Shown here: positions 1 to 6,675 of the stretch, piece by piece
How positions within the stretch are numbered: the stretch's first letter is position 1
Layout: the number at the start of each line of letters is the position of its first letter
Notes under the pieces: model-generated
Databases searched by the model: none
What the model was told of the DNA's origin: nothing
Seen by the model: only the letters and a program-made list of their open reading frames with translations
From: a bacterium
Lineage (GTDB): Bacteria; JAHJDO01
DNA: 10,143 bases
Reading direction: 5' to 3'
Assembly: GCA_030611945.1 (NCBI GenBank)
Contig: JAUWOV010000062.1
Location: 1 to 10,143, forward strand
Program-made: the position numbers and the translations under genes

Positions 1-1
1 G

Positions 2-142
2 CCTTGGCAATTAGCTAAAGATAAGGTGCCGAATCTGGACAAGCGCTTGCTTATGATTCCTCCTATTGACCTTGATACTGCGATTAGATTAGATCAGTCT
101 TTTTCTGCCCAGGGGGGTAATGATGTGTTGACCGTTCCCTAG
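2..142 (+). CDS. 3' end of an unidentified gene (partial at left edge)
   Basis: Forty-six codons are open from the window edge to a TAG stop at 140-142. The product is the C-terminus of something I cannot name. It contains the stretch KRLLMIPPIDLDTAIRLDQSF. The pattern of a basic residue, a hydrophobic strand, PP and then a 'lD.sF' segment is faintly like the C-terminal part of P22-type phage coat proteins, but this is weak and should not be used as a name. The same frame stays open for 37 more codons after the amber stop, to 254-256, and the +1 frame also gives a short plausible tail. The natural end may therefore have been altered by a point mutation or frameshift. No intrinsic terminator with an adjacent T-run follows directly; a hairpin repeat lies 50 nt downstream. 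Confidence 0.4.
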   Translation, partial: PWQLAKDKVPNLDKRLLMIPPIDLDTAIRLDQSFSAQGGNDVLTVP

Positions 143-191
143 GAAGAAGCAACCCAGAATTATTATCGCAAAAGAAGATTTAATGACTTAT

Positions 192-224
192 TGGAAATGG
201 TAAGATACATCCTTACCATTTCCA
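192..224. repeat. 13-bp hairpin repeat, complete copy
   Basis: The arms 192-204 (TGGAAATGGTAAG) and 212-224 are perfect reverse complements around a 7-nt loop. The first 26 bases (192-217) occur again without change at 10006-10031, where the right arm is cut short. This makes it a dispersed element and not just a local terminator. It could still help end transcription of the gene stopping at 142, but the nearest T-run begins about 11 nt after the stem. Confidence 0.75.
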
Positions 225-243
225 TGCACATATCATTTTTTAT

Positions 244-273
244 TTGCATTTTCTAATAGCTTTGCTTTATAAT
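244..273 (+). promoter_or_regulatory. sigma70-like promoter for the MC1-like gene
   Basis: A consensus -10 box TATAAT lies at 268-273. A weak -35 candidate, TTGCAT, lies at 244-249 with an 18-nt spacer. Transcription would start near 280 and give a leader of about 35 nt before the strong ribosome binding site. The -10 match is convincing; the -35 is not. Confidence 0.6.
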
Positions 274-314
274 GCCATAAACTAATAAGCTAACTAAAAC
301 AAGGAGGAGAAAGA

Positions 315-620
315 ATGGCAAAGAAAGCAGAAGCAAAGCTCTACTCACTGAGAATAGGCAAAAAGGAAGATCACATCTTTAAAGGGAAAGGTGCAAGACA
401 GGCTGCTTTAAAAGCTGCTTCCAGAGGGCTAAAGGACACTGACGGTCTCATTAAATTAAGAGAGCACAGCAAGAAAAAAGACGGCAAATGGAGAATACAC
501 ATATTTGAAGGTTCCGTAAAGAAAATTGCTAAACCCGCTAATGCGCCCGATTGGATGCCAGATACAATAAACAAACCGGTTGCAAAAAAACTCCGCGTGG
601 AAAAATTAGACAAAATATAA
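315..620 (+). CDS. MC1-family chromosomal architecture protein (archaeal-type DNA-bending protein)
   Basis: The 101-residue basic protein matches the MC1 family of monomeric DNA-bending nucleoid proteins known from Methanosarcina and haloarchaea. Shared landmarks are the GKxxRQAALKAAxRG segment (residues 24-38, here with ARQAALKAASRG), the D/I-LRE strand (43-50), a KW.IHIFEG strand (58-66), and the proline-rich arm P74, P78, W80, P82 leading into I-KP--KK-R-EKL (85-98). The MC1 proline/tryptophan arm contacts and sharply bends DNA. The family is usually about 93 residues, so this copy is essentially full length with a short lysine-rich N-terminal extension. The start is set by the ribosome binding site AAGGAGGAG at 301-309, six nt before ATG, and by the TATAAT promoter upstream. 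It is a single-gene transcription unit that ends at a terminator shared with the converging map gene. The odd point is the host: the surrounding genes are bacterial. The family call is strong; binding and bending in this host are inferred. Confidence 0.9.
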   Translation: MAKKAEAKLYSLRIGKKEDHIFKGKGARQAALKAASRGLKDTDGLIKLREHSKKKDGKWRIHIFEGSVKKIAKPANAPDWMPDTINKPVAKKLRVEKLDKI

Positions 621-638
621 TACAAATTATTTCGTAAG

Positions 639-677
639 AAAAAAAATAGTTAGCTCCGACCAACAGCCGGAGCTTTT
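639..677. terminator. bidirectional intrinsic terminator between MC1-like gene and map
   Basis: The stem AGCTCCG (652-658) pairs with CGGAGCT (668-674) around a 9-nt loop. On the + strand it runs straight into TTTT (674-677). On the - strand the stem is followed after five nt by a run of eight T (complement of 639-646). It therefore serves both converging genes; the map stop codon at 678-680 touches its edge. Confidence 0.8.
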
Positions 678-1430
678 CTATTGGGAAAGCGTAAGGATTT
701 CTGTACCGCTATCAGTAATAGCTACAACATGTTCAAACTGCGCAGACAAACTGCCATCAGCGCTAACAGCTGTCCAGCCATCTGATAACACTTTTGTTTG
801 ATATGAGCCTGCATTAATCATGGGCTCAATTGCTATAACCAGCCCTTTTTTTAGAGTCATACCTGTGCCTGATTTGCCAAAGTGCTGCACCTGCGGATCT
901 TCATGAGCGCCGGACCCTATGCCGTGACCAACAAAATCTCTTACAACCGAAAAACCCTGTCGTTCAACATATACCTGAATAGCGCTGCCAATATCACCTA
1001 ACCTGTTATTTTCTATTGCTTCATTAATGCCAATGTCTAATGCTCTTTTTGTAACTTCAACAAGTTTTCTTGCAAGAGAAGATATATCTCCAACAGGATA
1101 GGTAATTGCTTTATCTCCGTTGTAACCATCTTTACAAACGCCAACATCCACAGTTATTATATCGCCTTCTCTTAAAATCTCATCTTTTCTAGGTATTCCA
1201 TGAACTACTGTATTATTAACAGAAGCGCATATACTGTTTGGATATCCTCGAATCCCCAAAAAAGATGGAATTGCATCAAAACTTCTAATATAGTCTTCAG
1301 CCAATCCGTCTAAATAAAGAGTAGAAACACCGGGTTTAATATGTTTGGAAATATAATCCAAGGTTTGTGCAGTTAATTGACAGCTTAACCTTATAAGTTC
1401 TATTTCTTCCGCTGATTTGTAATAAACCAT
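678..1430 (-). CDS. map: methionine aminopeptidase, type I
   Basis: This cytosolic metalloprotease removes the initiator methionine from nascent proteins after deformylation. At 250 residues it is the compact bacterial type Ia form without the type II insert. The five metal ligands of the pita-bread fold are present: D95 (in TVDVGV), D106 (in YNGDKA), H169 (in GHGIG), E202 (in IEPM) and E233 (in QFEHVVAI). The substrate-side histidines H77 (VVHGIP) and H176 (AHEDP) are present too. The ATG gives an N-terminus (YKSAEEIELIR) typical of the family; the ribosome binding site is weak, so it may depend on translation from the upstream leuA/cimA-like gene 33 nt away. It is the last gene of the leftward cluster and ends at the bidirectional terminator. 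A bacterial-type enzyme here argues that the host is not an archaeon. Confidence 0.97.
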   Translation of the reverse strand: MVYYKSAEEIELIRLSCQLTAQTLDYISKHIKPGVSTLYLDGLAEDYIRSFDAIPSFLGIRGYPNSICASVNNTVVHGIPRKDEILREGDIITVDVGVCKDGYNGDKAITYPVGDISSLARKLVEVTKRALDIGINEAIENNRLGDIGSAIQVYVERQGFSVVRDFVGHGIGSGAHEDPQVQHFGKSGTGMTLKKGLVIAIEPMINAGSYQTKVLSDGWTAVSADGSLSAQFEHVVAITDSGTEILTLSQ

Positions 1431-1463
1431 AGCCTAAATACAAATTAGAAATTGTCCTTGCTC

Positions 1464-2993
1464 TTACTGTTCTCGCGCAATAATGTTTAGCATCCTCTCA
1501 GATGCCTTAATAGCTGCTATAATCTGATCAGAATCAACGCCAATAGTTTTAAAAACCTTGTCTTTGGCAGACCATATTATCAATGTTTCAACTAAAGCGC
1601 TTGTTTTTCCTCCTGGAGGAATTCTAACTTCATAATCAATTAATTCCGGCATGGAGAGTTTTATCCTGCTGCACGCTTTTTTTAAAGCATTCATAAAAGC
1701 ATCGTATCCACCATTACCGGACGCAGATTCTTTTATCTTCTGTTCTCCGTATTGAAGGACAAATGACGCTGTCGGCAAAATTCCCTTTCCGCTTGTTATA
1801 ATACAATCTGTGATTTTAACTAAACTACCTTCTCCTATTTCAAGTACATCGGCAATTATAAAAGGCAGATCCTCTATTGTGATTGACTCTTTTTTATCAC
1901 CAAGCTGGATTATCTCCTGCAGGACTTTCTTCTTGTTTTCTTCAGTCAGCTCTATTCCCAATTCAATCAAATTTTGATCTAACGAAGCCTTTCCGCTCAG
2001 TTTACCAAGAGCATATGTTCTTTTTCTGCCAAATCTTTCAGGCAAAAGCGGATTTGCATATAAATTTGCCTTCTTATCTCCATCAGCATGGATTCCACTG
2101 GTTTGTGTAAAAACGTCCTGACCAACAATTGGTGTGTTTGCGGCAACTCTCTTACCTGAAAAAGTCTCTACCAATTTACTGGCAGAAACAATCTTTCTTT
2201 CAACAATATGTGTCTTATATTCTGTATTATCATGAATATTCGCTGCAATTTCACCCAAAGAAGCGTTGCCTGTACGTTCGCCTAAAGAATTAACAGTAAC
2301 ATGAATTGCCACAGCTCCTGCCTCAATTGCATACAGGCTGTTTGCAGTGGCAAGACCATAATCATTATGCGCATGAAAGTCAAACCCCATATCAGGGAAT
2401 GAATTTACCATATCCTTAACATAGGTATATGTTGTATGAGGAGTAAGAATTCCAAGAGTGTCAGGCAGCATTATTCTGTTAACATTCATATTGCATAGCG
2501 CTCTCGTAATTTCCATAACATAATCCTTAGAATCTCTATAGCCATTAGACCAGTCTTCCAAGTAAATATTTACAATGACCCCTTTTTCTTTTGCATAATC
2601 TATTGTCTCTTTTATTTCACTGATATGCGTCTTTATATCTTTGCGTAATTGAAATTTCAGATGCTTTTCCGAGCCTTTAGTTAATAGATTCATTATCTTA
2701 GCGCCTGTTGATACTATCCAGTCAACAGACGCTTTATGATCAACAAATCCCAATACTTCAACCTTGTTTAGGAAGCCTCTCAATTTTGCCCATTGCATGA
2801 TACTTGTAACGGATTCCTTCTCACCCTGAGACACTCTGGCAGACGCAACTTCTATTCTGTCTATACCTACTTCATTAAGTAACATCTTGGCAATATTCAA
2901 CTTCTCACTGCGAGAAAAAGAAACACCCTGAGTTTGTTCTCCATCTCTTAATGTTGTATCAAGTATTTCAATAACTCTCTTAACTTTTCCCAT
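1464..2993 (-). CDS. LeuA/CimA-family synthase (2-isopropylmalate or citramalate synthase)
   Basis: The 509-residue enzyme has an N-terminal HMGL-like TIM barrel and a C-terminal LeuA regulatory (dimer) domain. Such enzymes condense acetyl-CoA with a 2-oxo acid to start leucine synthesis (from 2-oxoisovalerate) or the citramalate route to isoleucine (from pyruvate). Seen directly: DTTLRDGEQ at 12-20 (catalytic Arg and metal Asp), the HAHND metal site at 207-211, GERTGNASLGE at 238-248, and the linker GIHADGDKKANLY near 300-312. The C-terminal domain from about 385 carries GNGGYDAFMNALKKA and ends at about 505. The text resembles the LeuA2-like group annotated as 2-isopropylmalate synthase in Bacteroidetes, but I cannot separate this from citramalate synthase by eye, so no symbol is given. 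Start: ATG with AAGGAG seven to nine nt upstream; that site overlaps the stop codon of the rhuM-like gene (TAA at 3005-3007), suggesting translational coupling. No leu/ilv genes adjoin it. Confidence 0.9.
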   Translation of the reverse strand: MGKVKRVIEILDTTLRDGEQTQGVSFSRSEKLNIAKMLLNEVGIDRIEVASARVSQGEKESVTSIMQWAKLRGFLNKVEVLGFVDHKASVDWIVSTGAKIMNLLTKGSEKHLKFQLRKDIKTHISEIKETIDYAKEKGVIVNIYLEDWSNGYRDSKDYVMEITRALCNMNVNRIMLPDTLGILTPHTTYTYVKDMVNSFPDMGFDFHAHNDYGLATANSLYAIEAGAVAIHVTVNSLGERTGNASLGEIAANIHDNTEYKTHIVERKIVSASKLVETFSGKRVAANTPIVGQDVFTQTSGIHADGDKKANLYANPLLPERFGRKRTYALGKLSGKASLDQNLIELGIELTEENKKKVLQEIIQLGDKKESITIEDLPFIIADVLEIGEGSLVKITDCIITSGKGILPTASFVLQYGEQKIKESASGNGGYDAFMNALKKACSRIKLSMPELIDYEVRIPPGGKTSALVETLIIWSAKDKVFKTIGVDSDQIIAAIKASERMLNIIAREQ

Positions 2994-3004
2994 ATTAAAG
3001 CTCC

Positions 3005-4072
3005 TTATTGATTATTCCTGCCTTTGGCATCAACTTTTTTGTTGCTTTCTATTTTCTTGGTTTCGTTAACTAATACATCAAAAGAATTTCCTCTTTTATC
3101 ATAAGCAATCTGTCTTTTTTTAGAATATTTTTCGTATTCCTTCTCTGCGGCTTTCATGGCAATCTGATGCGATATTTTTCCTGCATGCGTTAATATTTCT
3201 CTTTCGTTAAGTCGCAAAAAAGAATTCAGCTTACTAATCCAATTTCTCATATACATTGGAATACGTCTCATTGCCTGCCCCTCTGCAAAAATCAAATATT
3301 GTTCAACTAAATTATTTAAGGCCAGCAATTCTTTTTCGTCTAAATAGTTTTTCGCAATTTCCACATCATCTTTGCGAATTTTTACTCCCCGCCAACTTAT
3401 TAATCCCATACTTGCTTTCTTACTGTCTGCTCTTTTATGAATAATTTCTGCAGCGGTTTTCCCTGTAATCGCCCAATGCATCTTATTTTGAACGGTCTTA
3501 AAAAAAACAATACTCATTTCATTCGTTGGGTCATAGTCAACACTTGTGGCATAAATATCTGTAATTTTCTGATAAAAACGCCGTTCGGATGTTCGTATAT
3601 CCTGAATACGCCTAATTAACTCATCATAATAATCAAACGGCTGGTTTGGATTCTTGAGCCGTTCATCATCTAAAACAAACCCCTTAACTATATATTCCCT
3701 TAAATGACGTGTTGCCCATTGCCTGAAATGAGTTGCTACCCTGGATTTAATACGATATCCAACAGATATGATCATGTCTAAGTTATAATAATCTACCTTC
3801 CTTTTGACTTGACGCTCACCCTCTTTTCGAACTATTAAGAAATCCTTAATAGTTGCATTCTTATTGAGCTCTTCCTCATCAAAGATGTTTTTAATATGCA
3901 TATTGATATTCGGAACCGTTGTTTGAAATAGTTCTGCCATCAATTGCTGTGAAAGCCACACCGTTTCATCTTGGAATCTAACATCAATCTTAGTTTCACC
4001 TGTTTCGGTTTGGTAAATAATAAGCTGTGATTTATTTTTATCTCTATTAGCCATAAAGCGTTTTATCTCCAT
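3005..4072 (-). CDS. RhuM-family protein (virulence RhuM, DNA-binding type)
   Basis: The protein has up to 355 residues and belongs to the Virulence_RhuM family, named from a Salmonella pathogenicity-island gene and often found beside type I restriction genes. Its molecular role is unproven. Visible blocks: the entry strand QLIIYQTETGETKI (16-29), a helix-turn-helix-like region VWLSQQLMAELFQTT..NI..HIKNIF (38-64), YYNLDMIISVGYRIKS (95-110), FRQWATRHLREYIVKGF (116-132), and RRFYQKITDIYATSVDYDP (164-182). The core ends with KTAAEIIHKRADS (205-217) and MGLISW (222-227). Length is full for the family and the frame is unbroken. Start choice is uncertain: the ATG at 4072 has GGAG directly against it, while the second ATG (4054, MANRDK) gives the usual family N-terminus but sits 12 nt from GGAG. 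It lies 12 nt after the second exported protein and 11 nt before the LeuA/CimA-like gene, so it is embedded in the cluster. Confidence 0.88.
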   Translation of the reverse strand: MEIKRFMANRDKNKSQLIIYQTETGETKIDVRFQDETVWLSQQLMAELFQTTVPNINMHIKNIFDEEELNKNATIKDFLIVRKEGERQVKRKVDYYNLDMIISVGYRIKSRVATHFRQWATRHLREYIVKGFVLDDERLKNPNQPFDYYDELIRRIQDIRTSERRFYQKITDIYATSVDYDPTNEMSIVFFKTVQNKMHWAITGKTAAEIIHKRADSKKASMGLISWRGVKIRKDDVEIAKNYLDEKELLALNNLVEQYLIFAEGQAMRRIPMYMRNWISKLNSFLRLNEREILTHAGKISHQIAMKAAEKEYEKYSKKRQIAYDKRGNSFDVLVNETKKIESNKKVDAKGRNNQ

Positions 4073-4084
4073 CTCCTGTTCTTT

Positions 4085-4648
4085 TTAAAATGCTCCCTCC
4101 GTCATTGCAAAGGACAAAGTCTCGCGACCCCGAACGCTTTCGGGGTCATTCTCCGACTTGATCGTGGAATCCAGATGTTTGTTGCGCAATGTCATTTCCA
4201 TATTATTTTTCTCTAATTTGTCTGATAAAGATTTGACCCCCAAATCCGATGAGTCTCCCCTAGGTCCTTTCATTACTTTAAGTTTATCGACATACATACA
4301 TATTATCCATGTTTGTGGAAAGGGAGATAAATTGTTCTTAGTTGAACCTGCATGGAATCTAGTACTCAACCGTCCTTCTACATGAATCCAACTACCTGGT
4401 TTGATCTTCTTAATCTTGTCGCGAAATTCATTGTCTCCGTATAGTGCGCAAGTCTGTCCTCCAACATACCCAGTGGACAGATAATATCGGTAGAGATATT
4501 TGGGACAGATTTTAAGAACTCCCTCTAATATGTGCATCTCTTTGTCAATTTCTTGGCATTTCGCTTGATTCTGCTGTGCTCCTGTCACATTGGTTAGAAT
4601 GAAAGCGATACATAGCACATACATAATTATGTTTTTAATGCGTTTCAT
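4085..4648 (-). CDS. small exported protein of unknown function with repeat-derived C-terminus
   Basis: The protein has 187 residues and I do not recognise the family. Residues 1-24 are a Sec signal peptide: MKRIKN, a hydrophobic core IIMYVLCIAFILTNV, and likely cleavage after VTGA. The mature part holds cysteines C31, C48 and C67 and a stretch GSWIHVEGRLSTRF (85-98) that reads like a beta-barrel (OB-like) strand pair; the fold is inferred. Residues from about 157 to the end (HLDSTIKSENDPESVRGRE...FAMTEGAF) are encoded by palindromic repeat DNA at 4126-4170 and flanks, so the original C-terminus was probably replaced or extended. Its stop is 12 nt before the RhuM-like start, and its own ATG lies 12 nt after the stop of the other exported protein, so the two small exported proteins are likely cotranscribed and may act together in the envelope. 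The ribosome binding site is weak (GAAAGA). Confidence 0.75.
   Translation of the reverse strand: MKRIKNIIMYVLCIAFILTNVTGAQQNQAKCQEIDKEMHILEGVLKICPKYLYRYYLSTGYVGGQTCALYGDNEFRDKIKKIKPGSWIHVEGRLSTRFHAGSTKNNLSPFPQTWIICMYVDKLKVMKGPRGDSSDLGVKSLSDKLEKNNMEMTLRNKHLDSTIKSENDPESVRGRETLSFAMTEGAF
4126..4170. repeat. two abutting palindromes inside a coding 3' end
   Basis: At 4126-4147 the sequence GACCCCGAACGCTTTCGGGGTC is a 22-bp inverted repeat with one mismatched pair. Directly next to it, 4148-4156 and 4162-4170 form an imperfect 9-bp stem (ATTCTCCGA / TCGTGGAAT) around a 5-nt loop. On the - strand the second reads like CTGGATTCC...GAATGAC, a dispersed-repeat pattern seen in many bacterial genomes. 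The core CCCGAA..CTTTCGGG is shared with the 32-bp palindrome at 10053-10084. All of it is translated as the tail of the small exported protein. Confidence 0.7.
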
Positions 4649-4660
4649 AAGTACTGTCTT

Positions 4661-5140
4661 TCACTGTTTAAGCTCATCCTTGACATTTTCTAGGTATTTA
4701 CCAAGTTGAATCATCTGTTCGGTAGAGCAGAACAATAATGACACTGCTCCATGTTGAAACGAATAAGTTTGATAAATTCCTTTATGTCTTACAGGGGAAT
4801 TCACAAACAGTAAACAAAGATCATTTTCTCGAAGGATAATCCGTTCATCTTTAGGCAGTATCCTTTTTGTCTTTGGACTTGTTGTGAGCACTGTGATTTC
4901 ATTGTTGACTTTTAAATTGCCCTTAAGCACTTCAAGGATTTGAATCCGAGCTAATACCGCATCATAACCTTTAATCTTTTCCTCTATATCTGCGAACCCA
5001 GTGACCCTGCCAACCACAATATTCTGAGAACCATCGACAATATTTTTGAGAGAAACAGCTATTCTCTCGGCATTAGCGGGACAAATGGCAAACGAAATGA
5101 TGAGGGCAAGAACTATCTGAATATTTGCAATCTTGTTTAT
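4661..5140 (-). CDS. small exported protein of unknown function, apparent ATA start
   Basis: I read this as 159 residues starting at an ATA codon (5138-5140). The frame has no ATG. The first GTG (5017) would give 118 residues but would discard a clear signal peptide and has no good ribosome binding site. From the ATA, residues 1-24 read (M)NKIANIQIVLALIISFAICPANA: a lysine, a hydrophobic core and an ANA cleavage site before ER. The mature part begins ERIAVSLKNIVDGSQNIVVG and continues with ARIQILEVLKGNLKVNNEITVL, a pattern common in small secreted beta-barrel proteins of no known activity; C-terminal residues DLCLLFVNS and VSLLFCSTEQM look like further strands. No catalytic motif is visible. 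It is the first gene of the leftward cluster, 165 nt from the AlbA_2 gene, and its stop overlaps nothing. An in-frame stop at 5162-5164 closes the frame upstream. If the ATA is not used, the gene may be silent. Confidence 0.7.
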   Translation of the reverse strand: MNKIANIQIVLALIISFAICPANAERIAVSLKNIVDGSQNIVVGRVTGFADIEEKIKGYDAVLARIQILEVLKGNLKVNNEITVLTTSPKTKRILPKDERIILRENDLCLLFVNSPVRHKGIYQTYSFQHGAVSLLFCSTEQMIQLGKYLENVKDELKQ

Positions 5141-5153
5141 GATATGACCTCCT
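5138..5153 (-). promoter_or_regulatory. strong ribosome binding site ahead of an ATA start
   Basis: On the - strand AGGAGGT (complement of 5147-5153) is followed by six nt (CATATC) and then ATA AAC AAG. Spacing is ideal for the ATA, and the signal peptide begins exactly there. This is the main reason for placing the start at 5140 and not at the internal GTG. Confidence 0.7.
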
Positions 5154-5304
5154 GTAAACAGCTATTTTTTGTCAGGTGTATCAGTTGTTTGGAATTTGCC
5201 ATTCGTATGTGTATATTATCTTTGTAGCTGCCATTTGTTTTGCTAGATTTCCATACTGCTTACATATTTAGCAAAAGAGGTTTGTTTGGGAATAGGCAGA
5301 GTAA

Positions 5305-6675
5305 TTATTTTTTTGCTTTCCAATATCCACCTTTATCAGGACCAATTCTTTCAAGTAATCCTTTTTGTTTTAGTTTAGAGATGTTTTTCTCAACCGCTGT
5401 CGTACTAATGTCAAACTTTTTAGCGAGCTCTTTTGCTGTAATATATTTATCTTTCCTAATCCATGAAATAATTTCTATTTGATTTTCTCCCAACCTTTCT
5501 CCCAACCTTTCTCCCAACCTTTCAGTGACCTTCTCATCAATCTTTGTCATCTTTAGATATTCTCTACTCGGCTTAAAAACAACATAAAAATGCGTATCGG
5601 TGTATTCTATCTTTGGATAAGGCGCATTTTCTTTCTTGCAAATATCTCTCATTCTCTTCATGCCGGAACCAATTTTTTCGCCGAAATGAATACGAGAAAA
5701 TAAATCTGCGACAAGATGATTTCTTCTAAAAATAGTTTTGCCTAAAACAAATTTCTTCGGCTTAACCCAGATATTCTCTATCTGGATTCTATCAGGAAAA
5801 AATTTTAATATGTTGTTGTGCCCATGTTCAAAATAATCTTTATGCATTACAGAATTTATAACTGCTTCTCTTATAGCTTCAAAGGAGTACTCATAAATAT
5901 TTTCCCTCTGAGGTCTTCCTGTAATTCTATAAGCAACTTTTGCATACAGTTGAACAAAGTCCATAACCTGCTCAATAATTTCAAATAGACCGCCGGTTAT
6001 TTCTTTTCTGTCAATTATATCCACACCTTCTTTGTCTTTGAAAAGCACCACTGTAAAGACCGACCATGGGATAAATTTTTGAGGTTCTTTAGCAAAGAAT
6101 AGAATTCCAGCATTGTTAAGATAGATTTTTCCTTCTTGAGCCTCTTTTGCTCCTAAACTGCTAAGAATTTTTTCAGTAGGCAGCGTTTTGGAAAGACCTG
6201 CTAAATCTAAAAACTTATTTATTTTCTCTCTGCTAAAATCTCTTGGATAACTGAATTTTTTATTTATTAGTTCGTCAAATCTTACTTTTCCTTCTGATTT
6301 AAAGAAACTTAAAATTTCACTTCTGCTCATCTTTTGAGAATTCGCACCAATTCTTTTATAAAATCCAGATGAACACCTGTAAGGCTTATCCTCTCCTTCC
6401 TTTATTTTTATAATTAAAATATTCTCTAAAGATTTAATAGTAATTTTTATTGGTGGATCACAATTCCTAACAATATTCTGAATATCCGATTTCAACTTGT
6501 TTGTTATTTTCAGACCTTTAATTTCGCCCCCATCGGTTACTCCTAAAAGTATGCTTCCACCTGAAGAATTAGAAAAAGCAACAAAATCTTTTTCAACACT
6601 AGAAAAACCCTGCTTAAATTCCATGAAATATCCTTCGCCTTCCTTTAGAATCAGAGCAAGTTCTTTTTTATCCAT
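5305..6675 (-). CDS. AlbA_2-domain transcriptional regulator with C-terminal winged helix
   Basis: The protein has 456 residues. Residues about 15-125 are an AlbA_2 (Schlafen-type, divergent AAA_4) domain: E19-F-K, the FSNSSGGSILLGVTD block (34-48), and PYRCSSGFYKRIGANSQKM (98-116). Residues about 260-345 match the HATPase_c_4 domain of this group: FEAIREAVINSVMHKDYFE (265-283) and GEKIGSGMKRM (332-342). A short repeat linker (ERLG x3, residues 385-396) leads to a winged helix at about 397-456 with recognition helix ISTTAVEKNISKLKQKG. Databases often call these putative transcriptional regulators or, misleadingly, RecG-like helicases; there is no helicase motif. Its ATG overlaps the stop of the upstream BioD/DRTGG gene by 8 nt (ATGGATAA), so translation is coupled and it is the last gene of the mtnP operon. 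Which DNA or RNA it binds cannot be read from the sequence; autoregulation of the operon is a reasonable inference. Confidence 0.9.
   Translation of the reverse strand: MDKKELALILKEGEGYFMEFKQGFSSVEKDFVAFSNSSGGSILLGVTDGGEIKGLKITNKLKSDIQNIVRNCDPPIKITIKSLENILIIKIKEGEDKPYRCSSGFYKRIGANSQKMSRSEILSFFKSEGKVRFDELINKKFSYPRDFSREKINKFLDLAGLSKTLPTEKILSSLGAKEAQEGKIYLNNAGILFFAKEPQKFIPWSVFTVVLFKDKEGVDIIDRKEITGGLFEIIEQVMDFVQLYAKVAYRITGRPQRENIYEYSFEAIREAVINSVMHKDYFEHGHNNILKFFPDRIQIENIWVKPKKFVLGKTIFRRNHLVADLFSRIHFGEKIGSGMKRMRDICKKENAPYPKIEYTDTHFYVVFKPSREYLKMTKIDEKVTERLGERLGERLGENQIEIISWIRKDKYITAKELAKKFDISTTAVEKNISKLKQKGLLERIGPDKGGYWKAKK
5485..5520 (-). repeat. three 12-bp tandem repeats encoding ERLG units
   Basis: The unit TTCTCCCAACCT (as on the + strand) occurs three times without change, and a fourth copy begins (TTC) before diverging. 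On the - strand it encodes repeated ERLG/GERL residues between the ATPase-like domain and the winged helix. Because the unit is a multiple of three, gain or loss of units keeps the frame. Related proteins often carry comparable short repeats (for example KVTE or KVGE units) at the same place. Confidence 0.85.

Noticed and set aside
1883-2110. Open frames on the + strand opposite the synthase, RhuM-like and other leftward genes (for example here and 7683-8024)
   Set aside because: They lie antisense inside well-supported genes and have no ribosome binding sites or recognisable products.
5238-5276. TTTTGCTA / TAGCAAAA inverted repeat as a terminator for the AlbA_2 gene
   Set aside because: The stem is 8 bp and AT-rich with a 23-nt loop and no T-run after it; weak, probably chance.
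5485-5520. Tandem repeats as a CRISPR array
   Set aside because: The units are 12 bp with no spacers and encode an in-frame linker.
5305-6675. Naming this protein a RecG-like helicase
   Set aside because: No Walker A/DExH helicase motifs are present; the match is to the AlbA_2 and ATPase-like domains that cause this common misannotation.
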